From assembly GCF_003669015.1 (NCBI RefSeq), contig NZ_CP033069.1:1994501-2058500 (forward strand): 64,000 nt of DNA. The letters are read 5' to 3'. Within the stretch, counting starts at the first letter, position 1. The number at the start of each line of letters is the position of its first letter. The notes beneath the pieces are model-generated. The model was not told the DNA's origin. It ran no database searches and saw only the letters and a list, made by a program, of their open reading frames with translations. Shown piece by piece: positions 1 to 9,168 of the stretch. The DNA is from Acidovorax sp. 1608163. GTDB taxonomy: Bacteria > Pseudomonadota > Gammaproteobacteria > Burkholderiales > Burkholderiaceae_C. The position numbers and the translations under genes are program-made.

Positions 1-79
1 AGTCGGTGAGCGCTGCTGTGTCAAAGGCGTGCTGGTCAGACACGGGGCGTGTGCCCACGAAATGGTCAAAGTTGCTCAT
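1..79 (-). CDS. Phosphotransferase family protein, N-terminus only
   Basis: A reverse-strand ATG at 79 opens a frame that runs off the left edge after 26 codons, beginning MSNFDHFVGTRPVSDQ. This resembles the N-terminus of the aminoglycoside-phosphotransferase-fold proteins (ACAD10-like kinases) that accompany acyl-CoA dehydrogenases in Comamonadaceae. That would fit the fatty-acid type genes to its right. The fragment is too short to show any kinase motif, so the family call is from memory of the N-terminal pattern only. Confidence 0.5.
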   Translation of the reverse strand, partial: MSNFDHFVGTRPVSDQHAFDTAALTD

Positions 80-259
80 GGGGGATGAGGGATGGAATGG
101 GTTTGGGCATGGCTGCGCCTGCGCAGGGCTGTGCTTGCTGCGCGCTGGGGCGGCTGTTGCCGGGGTGTGTGTGGGTGGCTGCGTGCGCCGATGTGGCGCA
201 CGGCCCAGGAACTGCAGCCCAGGCATTGCGGGGGCTGCGTGCAAGAGGAGTGGTGGGGC

Positions 260-979
260 TCAGGTGTCGGTTTCCGCAATGCGCATCAGCGCCTCGCGGT
301 TGCGTACCACCAGGCCACCGGGCTCGATGCGAATGGCGTCCTCGCGCTCCATGGACTTGAGCTCCTGGTTCACGCGCTGGCGCGATGCGCCCAGCAACTG
401 TGCCAATTCTTCCTGCGCCAATTGCAGGCCAATGCGCATCTCGCTGCCATCTGAAAGGCTGGGAGTGCCATAGCTGCGCACCAGATGCAGCAGCTGCTTG
501 GCCAGCCGCGCACGCAGGGGCAGGGTGTTGAGGTCTTCCACCAGGCCGTACAGCTGGCGTATGCGGCGCGCATGCAGGCGCAGCATGGCTTCGTAGAACT
601 CGGTGTGCGCTGCCAGGATTTTTTTGAAGTCGGCCTTGGCCACGCACAGCACGGTGGTGTCGCCGTGTGCATAGGCATCGTGCGTGCGCCGGTCCCCATC
701 GAAAATCGCCACGTCGCCAAACCAGATGCCGGGCTCCACATAGGTCAGCGTGATCTGCTTGCCCGAGATGGACGTGGAGCTGACCCGCACCGCCCCGCGC
801 GCGCAGGCAATCCACTCCTCGGGCGGATCGCCCCGGGCGGCTATGAGGCCGCCGTCCTTGAAGCGTTTGACATAGGCGCATCGGAGGATGTCGTGTCGCA
901 GTGAGGGTGAAAGGGATGAGAACCAGCGACCGGAATTGATCGCTTCACGTTCTTCGATAGTAAGAATCGGGTCGTCCAT
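260..979 (-). CDS. Crp/Fnr family transcriptional regulator
   Basis: A 239-residue cytoplasmic DNA-binding regulator. Residues about 20-140 form a cyclic-nucleotide-binding-type beta roll (the segment VEPGIWFGDVAIFDG is typical), followed by a dimerisation helix and a winged HTH near residues 186-212 (QEELAQLLGASRQRVNQEL). It lacks the N-terminal cysteine cluster of true FNR, so oxygen sensing through an iron-sulfur cluster is unlikely. It stands alone between the partial phosphotransferase gene and the acyl-CoA genes, with about 200 bp upstream for its own promoter. The ligand and targets cannot be read from the sequence. Confidence 0.9.
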   Translation of the reverse strand: MDDPILTIEEREAINSGRWFSSLSPSLRHDILRCAYVKRFKDGGLIAARGDPPEEWIACARGAVRVSSTSISGKQITLTYVEPGIWFGDVAIFDGDRRTHDAYAHGDTTVLCVAKADFKKILAAHTEFYEAMLRLHARRIRQLYGLVEDLNTLPLRARLAKQLLHLVRSYGTPSLSDGSEMRIGLQLAQEELAQLLGASRQRVNQELKSMEREDAIRIEPGGLVVRNREALMRIAETDT

Positions 980-1103
980 GGTCTGTCTTTTGGGTGACTG
1001 GTAACAGCTTCATTGTCGCGTGAGGGACCCGGGCCTTTGCCTGGGGTTGTCACCTGTGCGTCTGTGCCTGCGGGCACGGGTGTTGGGCTTGGGTCCTGGT
1101 GGA

Positions 1104-1139
1104 AACAAAAATGCCCTGGTCCGCAAGGACGCAGGGCAT
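1104..1139 (-). terminator. Intrinsic terminator of the hydratase/dehydrogenase pair
   Basis: On the reverse strand, arms ATGCCCTG and CAGGGCAT (with an inner GTCC/GGAC stem and a four-base loop) are followed at once by TTTTTGTTT. It lies about 40 bp past the stop of the hydratase gene, where the leftward transcript should end. Confidence 0.85.
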
Positions 1140-1179
1140 GAATGGTGTCACGGTGGGTGCTGCAGTAGCGGTGGGGCGC

Positions 1180-1959
1180 TCAGTCGTAGCGCGGGCTGCG
1201 TTTTTCAAGAAAGGCCGCAATGCCTTCACCCGCGTTGGCATGGTGCAGGTTTTTGACAAAGTGGTCGCGTTCGCTGTCTAGGTGCGTGCTCAGCGGCTGG
1301 TGGGGCGCATCGCTGACCAGCTCCTTGATGCTGGCAAGCACATTGGGCGCCCGTTGGTTCAGCCGCTCGGCCAGCTGCAAGGCGGCGCCCAGGGCATCGC
1401 CGGGGTTGCTCAGGCGGTTGACCAGGCCCAGCGCGTGCAGCCGCTCGGCCGCGATCTTTTCGCCGCACATCAGCAGCTCGGTCGCCAGGGCGCGGGGCAG
1501 GGCGTGGGCCAGGCTCCAGCTGGCGCCACCGTCGGGCGACAGGGCCACGTTGCTGTAGGCCATCAAAAACACCGCGTCGCGTGCGGCCACCACCATGTCG
1601 CAGGCCAGGGCCAGCGAAAAGCCCGCGCCGGCCGCCGCGCCTTCCACGGCCGCAATGATGGGCTTGGGGTAGGTGCGGATGGTCTCAATCCACTGGTGCA
1701 GGCCTTCAATGCTCTGGGCTTGCACCTCGGGGGGCTGCTGGCGGTTGGCTTGCAGGCGCTGCAGGTTGCCACCCGAGCAGAACATGCCGCCCGCGCCGGT
1801 GATCACCACGCTGCGCACATCGGGGCTGCGCTCGGCCACATTCAGGGCCTCGATGCCCGCGGCATACATGGCGGGCTCAATGGCGTTGCGCAGCTCGGGG
1901 TTGCTCAGGGTCAGGACCAGTGTCTGGCCTTCGCTGGTGCTCAGCAGTTGGGCGGGCAT
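1180..1959 (-). CDS. Enoyl-CoA hydratase/isomerase family (PaaG-like)
   Basis: A 259-residue crotonase-fold enzyme acting on acyl-CoA thioesters in the cytoplasm. The oxyanion-hole segments are visible (GMFCSGGNL near residue 60 and EGAAAGAGFSLALACD near 105). Where classical hydratases carry a catalytic glutamate, this one has LSPDGGASW, an aspartate arrangement seen in PaaG-type isomerases and 'oxepin-CoA hydrolase, alternative type' proteins. It follows the 3-hydroxyacyl-CoA dehydrogenase gene by only 4 bp, so the two are one operon for beta-oxidation-like or phenylacetyl-CoA-type steps. The exact substrate is inference. Confidence 0.88.
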   Translation of the reverse strand: MPAQLLSTSEGQTLVLTLSNPELRNAIEPAMYAAGIEALNVAERSPDVRSVVITGAGGMFCSGGNLQRLQANRQQPPEVQAQSIEGLHQWIETIRTYPKPIIAAVEGAAAGAGFSLALACDMVVAARDAVFLMAYSNVALSPDGGASWSLAHALPRALATELLMCGEKIAAERLHALGLVNRLSNPGDALGAALQLAERLNQRAPNVLASIKELVSDAPHQPLSTHLDSERDHFVKNLHHANAGEGIAAFLEKRSPRYD

Positions 1960-1963
1960 GGAC

Positions 1964-3487
1964 TCAGCTTTCTTCGACGTGGGTCAGGCTCAGGCCAATG
2001 GCGCCCCGGCGGCGCAGCCAGGGGCTGGGGCGGTAGCGGGTGTCGCCATACACGGTCTGCATATTGAACAGCACCTCCAGGATATTGGTGGGGCCCCAGC
2101 GGTCGCCCATGGCCAATGGCCCCAGCGGGTAGCCCAGGCCCAGGGTCACGGCGGTTTCCAGGTCCTTGGGCGAGCAAATGCCTTGCTGGCAAATATCTGC
2201 CGCGATGTTGACGATGGTGGCCACGACGCGCTGGGTGACAAAACCGCCGCTGTCGCGGATCACGCTCACGGGCTTGCCGTCACGGGCAAACAATGCGTGT
2301 GCGGCGTTGCGGATGTCCACGCGCGTGGCTGGGTTGGTGGCCAGCACGCGCCGCTTGGTGGCGGCTTCCTCCACCAGCATGTCGATGCCAATGGTGCGTG
2401 CCGGGTCCAGCCGCTCGACTACTGCCACCGTGGTTACATCAAACCCCAGCGGGGCGACCAGGGTGATGGCATGGGGCGAAGGTGATGCGCCGGTCTCGAT
2501 GGTGGCACCCAGGTCCTTGAGCAACTGGTACAGCTCCATGCGCCGTGAAGCCCGGGGCGATACCCACACCGGTGGAATGTCTTGCACCACCGGCACAGGG
2601 GGCTCTGCGGGCACCTGGGCCGCGCCATCTACATAGCGGTAAAAACCATCGCCCACCTTCTTGCCCAGCACGCCGCCCGCCAGCCGCTGCGCGGTGATGA
2701 CGCTGGGGCGAAAGCGCGGCTCTTCGTAATACTGGTGGTAGATGGATTCCATGACGGGGTGCGACACGTCCAGCGCCGTCAGGTCCATCAGCTCAAAAGG
2801 CCCGAGCTTGAAGCCCACCTGGTCGCGCAGGATGCGGTCGATGGTGGCGAAGTCGGCCACGCCCTCGCTGACGATGCGCAGTGCCTCGGTGCCAAAGCCG
2901 CGCCCGGCGTGGTTGACGATGAAGCCCGGCGTGTCTTGGGCCTGCACGGGGGTGTGCCCCATTTCACGGGCGTAGGCCGTGAGGGCCTGGCAAAGCGCGG
3001 GGGCGGTCTTGAGCCCAGCCACCACTTCCACCACTTTCATCAGTGGTACGGGGTTGAAGAAGTGAAAACCGGCCAGCCGCTCAGGCTGCTTCAGGCCAGC
3101 GGCAATGGCCGTGACCGACAGGGACGATGTATTGGTGGCCCACACGGCGTGCGCGGGCAGTGTGCGTTCCAGCTCTGCGAACAGGGCTTGCTTGACGTCA
3201 AGGCGTTCCACCACGGCTTCGATGACCAGCTCACAGGCGGTCAAATCGGCCACTGTGTTGGCTATTTGCAACTGGTTGCCCCAGGCCTGGGCTTGCTCTG
3301 GCGTGATGCGGTCCTTGGCCACCAGCTTGCCCCATTGTTCTTGCAGTGCTTGCCTGGCTTTTTCGGCGGCGCCGGTTTGCGTGTCGAGCAACCAGACCTG
3401 GCTGCCGGCCTGGGCGGCGATTTGTGCAATGCCCCGGCCCATGGCCCCCGTGCCCACAATGGCGATGGTGGAAAAATGAATTTTCAT
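1964..3487 (-). CDS. 3-hydroxyacyl-CoA dehydrogenase (PaaH/PaaC-like)
   Basis: A 507-residue NAD-dependent dehydrogenase oxidising 3-hydroxyacyl-CoA to 3-ketoacyl-CoA. The Rossmann motif GTGAMG is at residues 12-17, and the active-site segment FHFFNPVPLMKVVEVV places the catalytic His at 142 and Glu at 154. After the first dimerisation domain there is a linker and a second C-terminal 3HCDH-like domain, the layout of PaaH-type proteins. It is longer than E. coli PaaH (475 residues). It is the first gene of the operon with the PaaG-like hydratase, suggesting ring-cleavage or dicarboxyl-CoA oxidation, though general beta-oxidation is possible. Confidence 0.92.
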   Translation of the reverse strand: MKIHFSTIAIVGTGAMGRGIAQIAAQAGSQVWLLDTQTGAAEKARQALQEQWGKLVAKDRITPEQAQAWGNQLQIANTVADLTACELVIEAVVERLDVKQALFAELERTLPAHAVWATNTSSLSVTAIAAGLKQPERLAGFHFFNPVPLMKVVEVVAGLKTAPALCQALTAYAREMGHTPVQAQDTPGFIVNHAGRGFGTEALRIVSEGVADFATIDRILRDQVGFKLGPFELMDLTALDVSHPVMESIYHQYYEEPRFRPSVITAQRLAGGVLGKKVGDGFYRYVDGAAQVPAEPPVPVVQDIPPVWVSPRASRRMELYQLLKDLGATIETGASPSPHAITLVAPLGFDVTTVAVVERLDPARTIGIDMLVEEAATKRRVLATNPATRVDIRNAAHALFARDGKPVSVIRDSGGFVTQRVVATIVNIAADICQQGICSPKDLETAVTLGLGYPLGPLAMGDRWGPTNILEVLFNMQTVYGDTRYRPSPWLRRRGAIGLSLTHVEES

Positions 3488-3560
3488 AGCGCCATTATGG
3501 CTGTGGCCCTAGGCGCGCACTTATGTGCAAGAATGGGCTGCACCAAAAACAGAAATTATT

Positions 3561-5792
3561 GTGAAAATCCGTAACACCATTTTTGGAGCCGGTCTGTGGG
3601 TGGTTGCCGCCGGCGCCTCCGCGCTTTCGCTGGGCGCGAGCAGGGGCACTGTGGTGCTGGGTAATACGTTGGATTTGGCCTTTGATGTCAAGCCGGATGA
3701 GGGCTCAGACATCGCCACCTCGTGTGTGGTGGTCAGCGTCAAATCCGGTGACTCGCTGGTCAGCGAGTCCAAAGTGTTGGTGAGTCCCCTGGCATCCGGT
3801 GTGCGGGTGCAGGCGTTCACCGCCATCGATGAACCTGTGGTTCAGGTCACGCTGACGGCTGGCTGCACAGGCCGCACCACGCGCACCTATACGTTTTTGG
3901 CCGACCCGCCCAAAGCGGCGCAACGCATCATGGCTGCACCGGCGGCCGCGGCTGCTGCTACCGCCCCATTGCGGGATCGCACCCTATCTCCGCAAGACGC
4001 AGCCGTGATGGCTGCACGCGCCCCGGAAGTGGGTGGCTTGGAGCAAGGTGTTGCAGGTGGCCCGGCCGCTGCTTCCGCTGTGGTGCCGCGTACTTCGCAA
4101 CGCACCGCGCAGGCCGTGCGCAAAGAGCCTCGCACAACCCCTGCGGCAACCGCTCCTGCCAAGCCTGCGGCAGCTGCCGCCAAAGAAGCCGCTCGCTCCC
4201 GTCTAGTCATGGAGCCGCTTGATATCTGGCTCGATTCGCCCGTGACCTTGCGTTCTACGCCTGAGTTGCCTCAGGCCCCAGCGTCCGAGGCCACACCGCA
4301 AAGAGAGCAGGCCGCAGCGCTGTGGCGCAGTTTGAACCCAGACCCGCAAAGCCAGGAGCAAGGCCAGGCCTCACAGCGCCAGCTGGAGTCGGAGCTGACT
4401 CAGCTGCGCGCCAAGGCCACGCGCGACCAGGCCGCTTCGGCCGAGTTGCAGCGCCAGTTGCAAGAACTGGAGTCAGATCGTTTTCCTGCCTGGGTGGTGT
4501 ATGCCCTGGGGGCTGCCTTGGCGGCTGCGTTGGGCTTGGGTGGCTGGTTGTGGCGCCGCTCCGACCGCACCGCGACCAAGGCCGCGCGCTCGTGGCGCGA
4601 ATCGGTGGCCGTCAGCAACCGCAAATCGGACACCCATGAAGTGGTGGACCTGGACCCGCTGGAGCGGGTGCAGGAGCATCCTGCAGACCGCTGGGGACGG
4701 CCCATTTCTGGTGCCGCAGGCATGGCAGCGCCTGCCCCGGCTGCGGTCGATATCTTGCTGGAGCCTGAAGAAATTTCCGCGGAAGCCGCAGGGTTTGCCC
4801 CCAAACCTGTCGTTGCGGCCCCGGCTTCCTCAGAGCCCGTCCTACAGCACATCATCAACCCGGAAGAGCTGTTCGACATCCAGCAACAGGCCGAGTTCTT
4901 TGTGTCTGTGGGCGAGCACGACCAGGCGGTGGAAGTGCTGCGCCAGCACATTGCCGAGCATGAAAAAACCTCTCCGGTGGCCTACCTGGAGTTGCTGCGC
5001 CTGTACCGAACGCTGAGCCGGGCGGCAGACTTCAATGTGCTGCGCCAGAAGTTCATGCAGCACTTCAATGCGCAGGTGCCAGAGTTCGCCGCGTTTGACC
5101 GGGCTGGAAAATCACTGGAGCAGTACCACGAGGCGTTGGCCGAAGTGGAAGCCGAGTGGAGTTCAGCCGCGGTGCTGGGTGTGCTGGAAAAGCACATGTT
5201 CTACAAGTCTGGCGACAAGCGCAAAGCGCCGTTTGATTTGGCCGCTTTTGACGATTTGCTCTTGCTGCTGGCCATTGCGCAGACCACGCCCCCCAGCGTG
5301 CGGGGTGCACCGCCGCCGCGCAAGCGCACCACGCCCAAGGCGCAGTCTTTTGAGGCGGCCGCAGCCCATGCGTTGAGTGCCCTGACGCCACTGAGCCCGC
5401 TGGACACAACGCCCGATTTCCCCCTGGATTCTTTGGCCGCCGCGTTGGAGTTTGGTTTTGAGCCGCCGACACAGCCTGCGGCAGCGGGCGCCGAGATGCC
5501 TGATGGTCCGGCCACGGTGCCGACGCGAACGCAGGGTTTGGTCGATGAATTTGTGGACAGCGTGCCTGTGCCAGCCCCCGCCGCCAGCCGGGCGGCGGCC
5601 ACCCCACCGGCATCGACGTTCACGTTGGACATTGACCTGTCCGAGCCGGTGCCCATCACCATCAGTGATTTGCCCCCGGTGCCTGTGACTCCGCCACCCC
5701 CTCCAGGTCAGCCGATTGGCTTTGGCTCTTCCAACGACCTGATGGAGTTGAGTCTGGAACTGGAACCGCTGAATCCACCTGGCAAGAAATAA
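3561..5792 (+). CDS. fimV: FimV-like polar landmark / motility protein
   Basis: A 743-residue membrane protein. The N-terminus has a signal-like hydrophobic stretch and a FimV-type domain (ALSLGASRGTVVLGNTLDL). A long Ala/Pro-rich region with a short coiled coil follows, then one membrane segment near residues 309-330 ending in WLWRRS. The cytoplasmic part carries a TPR-like segment near 437-507 and a low-complexity tail. FimV/HubP proteins organise type IV pili and chemosensory proteins at the pole. I chose GTG 3561 because it starts directly at a signal sequence (VKIRNTIFGAG); an in-frame GTG at 3525 adds 12 unlike residues. No pilus genes are adjacent. Confidence 0.8.
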   Translation: MKIRNTIFGAGLWVVAAGASALSLGASRGTVVLGNTLDLAFDVKPDEGSDIATSCVVVSVKSGDSLVSESKVLVSPLASGVRVQAFTAIDEPVVQVTLTAGCTGRTTRTYTFLADPPKAAQRIMAAPAAAAAATAPLRDRTLSPQDAAVMAARAPEVGGLEQGVAGGPAAASAVVPRTSQRTAQAVRKEPRTTPAATAPAKPAAAAAKEAARSRLVMEPLDIWLDSPVTLRSTPELPQAPASEATPQREQAAALWRSLNPDPQSQEQGQASQRQLESELTQLRAKATRDQAASAELQRQLQELESDRFPAWVVYALGAALAAALGLGGWLWRRSDRTATKAARSWRESVAVSNRKSDTHEVVDLDPLERVQEHPADRWGRPISGAAGMAAPAPAAVDILLEPEEISAEAAGFAPKPVVAAPASSEPVLQHIINPEELFDIQQQAEFFVSVGEHDQAVEVLRQHIAEHEKTSPVAYLELLRLYRTLSRAADFNVLRQKFMQHFNAQVPEFAAFDRAGKSLEQYHEALAEVEAEWSSAAVLGVLEKHMFYKSGDKRKAPFDLAAFDDLLLLLAIAQTTPPSVRGAPPPRKRTTPKAQSFEAAAAHALSALTPLSPLDTTPDFPLDSLAAALEFGFEPPTQPAAAGAEMPDGPATVPTRTQGLVDEFVDSVPVPAPAASRAAATPPASTFTLDIDLSEPVPITISDLPPVPVTPPPPPGQPIGFGSSNDLMELSLELEPLNPPGKK

Positions 5793-5854
5793 GCAAACCC
5801 CGGCGTGCCATGGGCCGCCGGGTTGCAGAGGGCAAAGGCTTTACAGCCTCGCCT

Positions 5855-6763
5855 TCATTGCACGCGCAGTGCCGCCATCAGCGCGGTGGCCGCTTCTTCA
5901 GGCTGCGCAGCATTCACCAGCGCACGCACCACCGCGATAGAGCCCACGCCCGTGGCGCGCACGGCCCCAAACTGCTCCTGGCCAATGCCCCCAATGGCAA
6001 CCTGCGGGTAATGCCGCAGCAGCTGGGCATAGGCTTGCAACCGCCCCAGGCCCTGCGGTGCGGTGGCCATTTTCTTCAGCGTGGTAGGGAACACAGCGCC
6101 CATGGCGATGTAGCTGGGCCCCACGGCATCGGCGCGCACCATCTCGGCGTAGCCGTGGGTGCTGACACCCAGGCGCACGCCTGAATCGCGCAGGGTGCGC
6201 AGCTCTTGCGGGGTCAGTGCGTCCAGGTCTTCCTGGCCCAGGTGCACGCCATAGGCGCCTGCGGCAATGGCTTCTTGCCAATGGTCGTTGATGAACAGCA
6301 GCGCCTGGGTGCCCGCCACGGCAGCGACGGCGTTGCGCACCTCGCGGGCAATGGCGTGGGCATCTTCAGATTTGAAGCGCAGTTGCACGGTGGGTACGCC
6401 TGCGCGGGCCATGCGGCCCACCCACTCTGCATCGGGCAGCACGGCGTACAAACCCAGCGCTTGCGGGCAGGCGGCAAAGGCCTGGGCGCGCGGCAGGGGC
6501 TGCAAGCCAAAGTCCAGCGGCTCGCAGGGCCAGCTGGTGGCGTCAAACTGGCCTGTGCGCTCAGTTTGGGCCTGCCAGGCGCGGGCCAGGCATTCGGCGT
6601 CGTGGGCGATGAAGCCCAGTTGGCTGCAGGCCTGCAGCGCTGCCAGGTAGGCCGGTGCGGTGCTGGTGGGGGCAGGGGGCTGCAATGGCTCGAAGCCCGC
6701 AAAGGTGGCGGCGTGGTGGCTGGCGATGGCCTGTGCCATGCCCATGGTGTGGGGCTCAAGCAT
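5855..6763 (-). CDS. thiE: Thiamine phosphate synthase with long N-terminal extension
   Basis: A 302-residue protein whose last 180 or so residues are a TIM-barrel thiamine phosphate synthase, joining HMP-PP and thiazole phosphate. Signatures include [31 protein letters not shown] and [15 protein letters not shown]. Ordinary ThiE is about 210 residues, so some 110 residues at the front are extra; they contain no motif I recognise but end in [13 protein letters not shown], where the barrel begins. The gene overlaps thiG by 8 bp and is the last of the thiOSGE operon controlled by the TPP riboswitch at 8978-9095. Confidence 0.92.
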   Translation of the reverse strand: MLEPHTMGMAQAIASHHAATFAGFEPLQPPAPTSTAPAYLAALQACSQLGFIAHDAECLARAWQAQTERTGQFDATSWPCEPLDFGLQPLPRAQAFAACPQALGLYAVLPDAEWVGRMARAGVPTVQLRFKSEDAHAIAREVRNAVAAVAGTQALLFINDHWQEAIAAGAYGVHLGQEDLDALTPQELRTLRDSGVRLGVSTHGYAEMVRADAVGPSYIAMGAVFPTTLKKMATAPQGLGRLQAYAQLLRHYPQVAIGGIGQEQFGAVRATGVGSIAVVRALVNAAQPEEAATALMAALRVQ

Positions 6764-7568
6764 GGGTTGCGTGGTGCCAGAAGGGCGTGCCCAGCACAGG
6801 GGTGCTGGGCTGGGCAGAGTCTTGCGCGGTCATCGCGCCTGCGCGGTGGGCTGTGCGGCCTGCCTGCACGGCATCGGCAAAAGCACCGGCCATGGCCACA
6901 GGGTCTTGCGCCAGGGCCACGGCTGTGTTCAGCAGCACGCCGTCGTAGCCCCATTCCATGACCTGGCAAGCGTGCGAGGGCAGGCCCAGGCCCGCGTCCA
7001 CCAGCAGCGGCACGCTCAGCCGCTCGCGCAGCGTTTGCAGAGCGTAGGGGTTCACCGGCCCCCGGCCGGTGCCAATGGGCGCGGCCCAGGGCATGACGGC
7101 CTGGCAGCCGACATCGACCAGGCGCTGGCACAGCACCAGGTCTTCGGTGCAGTAGGGCAGCACCTGAAAGCCTTCCTTGATCAGGTGCTCTGCCGTGCTC
7201 ACCAGGTTCAGCGTGTCGGGCTGCAGGGTGTAGTCGTCGCCGATCAGCTCCAGCTTGATCCAGGGGGTGTTGAACACCTCGCGGGCCATCTGTGCGGTGG
7301 TGATGGCTTCTTGGGCGCTGTGGCAGCCTGCGGTGTTGGGCAGCACGGGCACGCCCAGCTTGCGCAGCAGCTCCCAGAAGCTGGCGCCACTCTCGGCCGG
7401 GTTGCTGCCTTGGCGGCGCAGCGAGGCCGTGACCATGGCGGGCTGGGCGCGCTCGACGGCTGCCTCCAGCACCGCAGGCGAGGGGTAGCGCGATGTGCCC
7501 AGCAGCAGGCGGCTGGTGAAGGTGTGGCCGTACAGAACCAGAGGGTCTTGGGAGGTGAGAGCTGTCAT
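6756..7568 (-). CDS. thiG: Thiazole synthase
   Basis: A 270-residue TIM-barrel enzyme that makes the thiazole phosphate of thiamin from dehydroglycine, deoxyxylulose 5-phosphate and ThiS thiocarboxylate. The Schiff-base lysine is K105 in [11 protein letters not shown], and the phosphate-binding [22 protein letters not shown] segment is intact. It lies 14 bp after thiS and overlaps thiE by 8 bp, so synthesis of the four proteins is probably coupled. The C-terminal tail (after AGRTAHRAG) is slightly longer than usual. Confidence 0.96.
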   Translation of the reverse strand: MTALTSQDPLVLYGHTFTSRLLLGTSRYPSPAVLEAAVERAQPAMVTASLRRQGSNPAESGASFWELLRKLGVPVLPNTAGCHSAQEAITTAQMAREVFNTPWIKLELIGDDYTLQPDTLNLVSTAEHLIKEGFQVLPYCTEDLVLCQRLVDVGCQAVMPWAAPIGTGRGPVNPYALQTLRERLSVPLLVDAGLGLPSHACQVMEWGYDGVLLNTAVALAQDPVAMAGAFADAVQAGRTAHRAGAMTAQDSAQPSTPVLGTPFWHHATHA

Positions 7569-7582
7569 GGCTTGGTGGGGCG

Positions 7583-7780
7583 TCAGCCGCCCGTCACTGG
7601 GGAGATGATTTCCACGCGGTCGCCCGGTTGCAGTGGGTGGGCGGCGTAGCGTGTGTTGGGGACGAAGGTGGTGTTGACTGCGACCGCAAATGGCGGGCGG
7701 GCCGCGATGGCGGCCACCGCGTCGGCCACGGTGGCGCCGTCGGGCAGTTCATGCGGGTGGTTGTTGATGCAAATCTTCAT
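7583..7780 (-). CDS. thiS: Sulfur carrier protein ThiS
   Basis: A 65-residue ubiquitin-like sulfur carrier. It starts [15 protein letters not shown] and ends in the Gly-Gly that is adenylated and thiocarboxylated before sulfur is passed to ThiG. Its start overlaps the end of thiO (ATGA-type, 4 bp), which indicates translational coupling. The activating enzyme ThiF is not beside it; the ThiF-fold protein at 38.5 kb looks like TcdA, not ThiF. Confidence 0.95.
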   Translation of the reverse strand: MKICINNHPHELPDGATVADAVAAIAARPPFAVAVNTTFVPNTRYAAHPLQPGDRVEIISPVTGG

Positions 7781-8907
7781 GCCAATGCGCTGGCAGCCTG
7801 ATCGGCCGGGGCAGACGTCCCCAGCAGTTCAAGCCGCAGATCAAAACGTTTTGAAAGCGCTGATTGTCCTGTGTTCAGGATCTCCATGGTCACATCCAGC
7901 ATGGCGGGCGAGATCATGAACCCGTGGCGGTACATGCCGTTGACCTCCAGCACGCGGGGCTGGGGCTGGCGGATGGCGGGCAGGTTGTCGGGCAGGGTGG
8001 GGCGGCACTGGGTGCACAGCTCCAGCACGCGGGCCTCGGCAAAGCCCGGATGCACGGCGTAGGCGGCACTCAGCAGCTCCAGGGTGGAGCGCACGCTGGC
8101 GGGGGAGAGATCGTCCGATTCGATCTCAGTCGCGCCGATCACAAAGATGTGGTCTTGCTTGGGCGCCAGGTAAATCGGGTAGCGTGGGTGCACCAGGCGG
8201 GTGGGGCGCTGCAGAGTGACATCGGGCGCATACAGGCGCACCACCTCGCCGCGCACGCCGCGCAGGGCCTTCCAGTCCTGGCGGGCGCCCAGGCCTCGGC
8301 AGTCCAGCAGCCAGTCGGGCTGGCCTGGGGTGCCGGGGGCAAAGGCCTCTGGCGCGCGGGGTGCGTTCCAGTGCATGGTCACGCCCAGGCGTGTCATTTC
8401 GGTGAGCAGGGCGGCCAGCAGTTGCCGGTTGTCGAGCTGCCCTTCGCCCGGCAGGTACAGGCCTTGGGCAAAGCGATCGGCCAGGGTGGGCTCAGATTGC
8501 GCCAGAGCCGCACTGTCGAGCTTTTGCATGGCGGGCAACTCGGGGGTGGTGCGCTGGTTGGTCTCTAGCACGCGCGTCAGGCGCTGGGCTTCGGCGGCGT
8601 CTTGCCGGTGCCAGACGATCAGCGTGCCTGCTTGTTGAAAGAATACGGGCTCGGGCAGCGAGGCAATCAACTGCTGCCAGCGCGGCAGCGCGTAGTGGCC
8701 CATGCGCACCACGCCGGGCTCGGTGATGGCGGACTCGGCCAGCGGGGCCAGCATGGCGGCGGCGACGTTGGCGGCCGATTGCTCTGCCAGTGGGCTGCCT
8801 GCGTCGTAGATGTCCACCCGATGGCCCTGGCGTGCCAGCTCCACGGCGAGCAAGCGGCCCATGAGGCCTGCGCCCAGAATTGCAAAGGATGAGGGGGAAA
8901 GTGACAT
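7777..8907 (-). CDS. thiO: Glycine oxidase ThiO
   Basis: A 376-residue FAD-dependent oxidase that turns glycine into dehydroglycine for the thiazole ring. The dinucleotide motif GAGLMG is near residue 10, and the C-terminal FAD/substrate segment (NGMYRHGFMISPAML) is present. ATG 8907 is the right start: the open frame continues upstream to 8997, but those codons lie inside the TPP riboswitch and its downstream leader. First gene of thiOSGE, so its translation or transcription is expected to fall when TPP is plentiful. Confidence 0.93.
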   Translation of the reverse strand: MSLSPSSFAILGAGLMGRLLAVELARQGHRVDIYDAGSPLAEQSAANVAAAMLAPLAESAITEPGVVRMGHYALPRWQQLIASLPEPVFFQQAGTLIVWHRQDAAEAQRLTRVLETNQRTTPELPAMQKLDSAALAQSEPTLADRFAQGLYLPGEGQLDNRQLLAALLTEMTRLGVTMHWNAPRAPEAFAPGTPGQPDWLLDCRGLGARQDWKALRGVRGEVVRLYAPDVTLQRPTRLVHPRYPIYLAPKQDHIFVIGATEIESDDLSPASVRSTLELLSAAYAVHPGFAEARVLELCTQCRPTLPDNLPAIRQPQPRVLEVNGMYRHGFMISPAMLDVTMEILNTGQSALSKRFDLRLELLGTSAPADQAASALA

Positions 8908-8977
8908 AGGGGTCCGTCTGGCGTCCGTCTGTAGAAAGGCAACAGTGGACAAAACGGAGGGCGCAGCGCCGTTGGTG

Positions 8978-9095
8978 GAAACTCCCCACGCCAGCATGAC
9001 CTGGATCGGGTAGCGGGGCGCGGTGCAGCGTGGCTGCGGGCCCCAGGGTATTTCTCAGTCACACACCGCGCATGGCAGCGGGACACCCCTGTTTC
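8978..9095 (-). promoter_or_regulatory. TPP riboswitch (THI element) before thiO
   Basis: Read on the reverse strand the leader shows the conserved blocks in order: GGGGTG near 9088, CTGAGA near 9057, ACCCGATCCAGGTCATGC, then CTGGCGTGGGGA near 8985. These match the THI-box consensus. Between it and thiO a short GC hairpin (ACGG, GGCGC/GCGCC, CCGT followed by TTTGT, about 8950-8975) could be the expression platform acting as an attenuator. That last point is inference. Confidence 0.92.
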
Positions 9096-9168
9096 GTCCG
9101 GAAAAAACAATTACAGCACATCCTCTTTTGCCGCAGCTTGACCTGGCGCATAGGCCATAATTTTTGCC

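Noticed and set aside
5796..5826. Hairpin after fimV (AACCCCGGCG / CGCCGGGTT) as a terminator
   Set aside because: The stem is good but no T-run follows on either strand, so I cannot support it as an intrinsic terminator.
8908..8997. Extended N-terminus of ThiO
   Set aside because: These codons lie in the riboswitch and its leader; the family start is ATG 8907.
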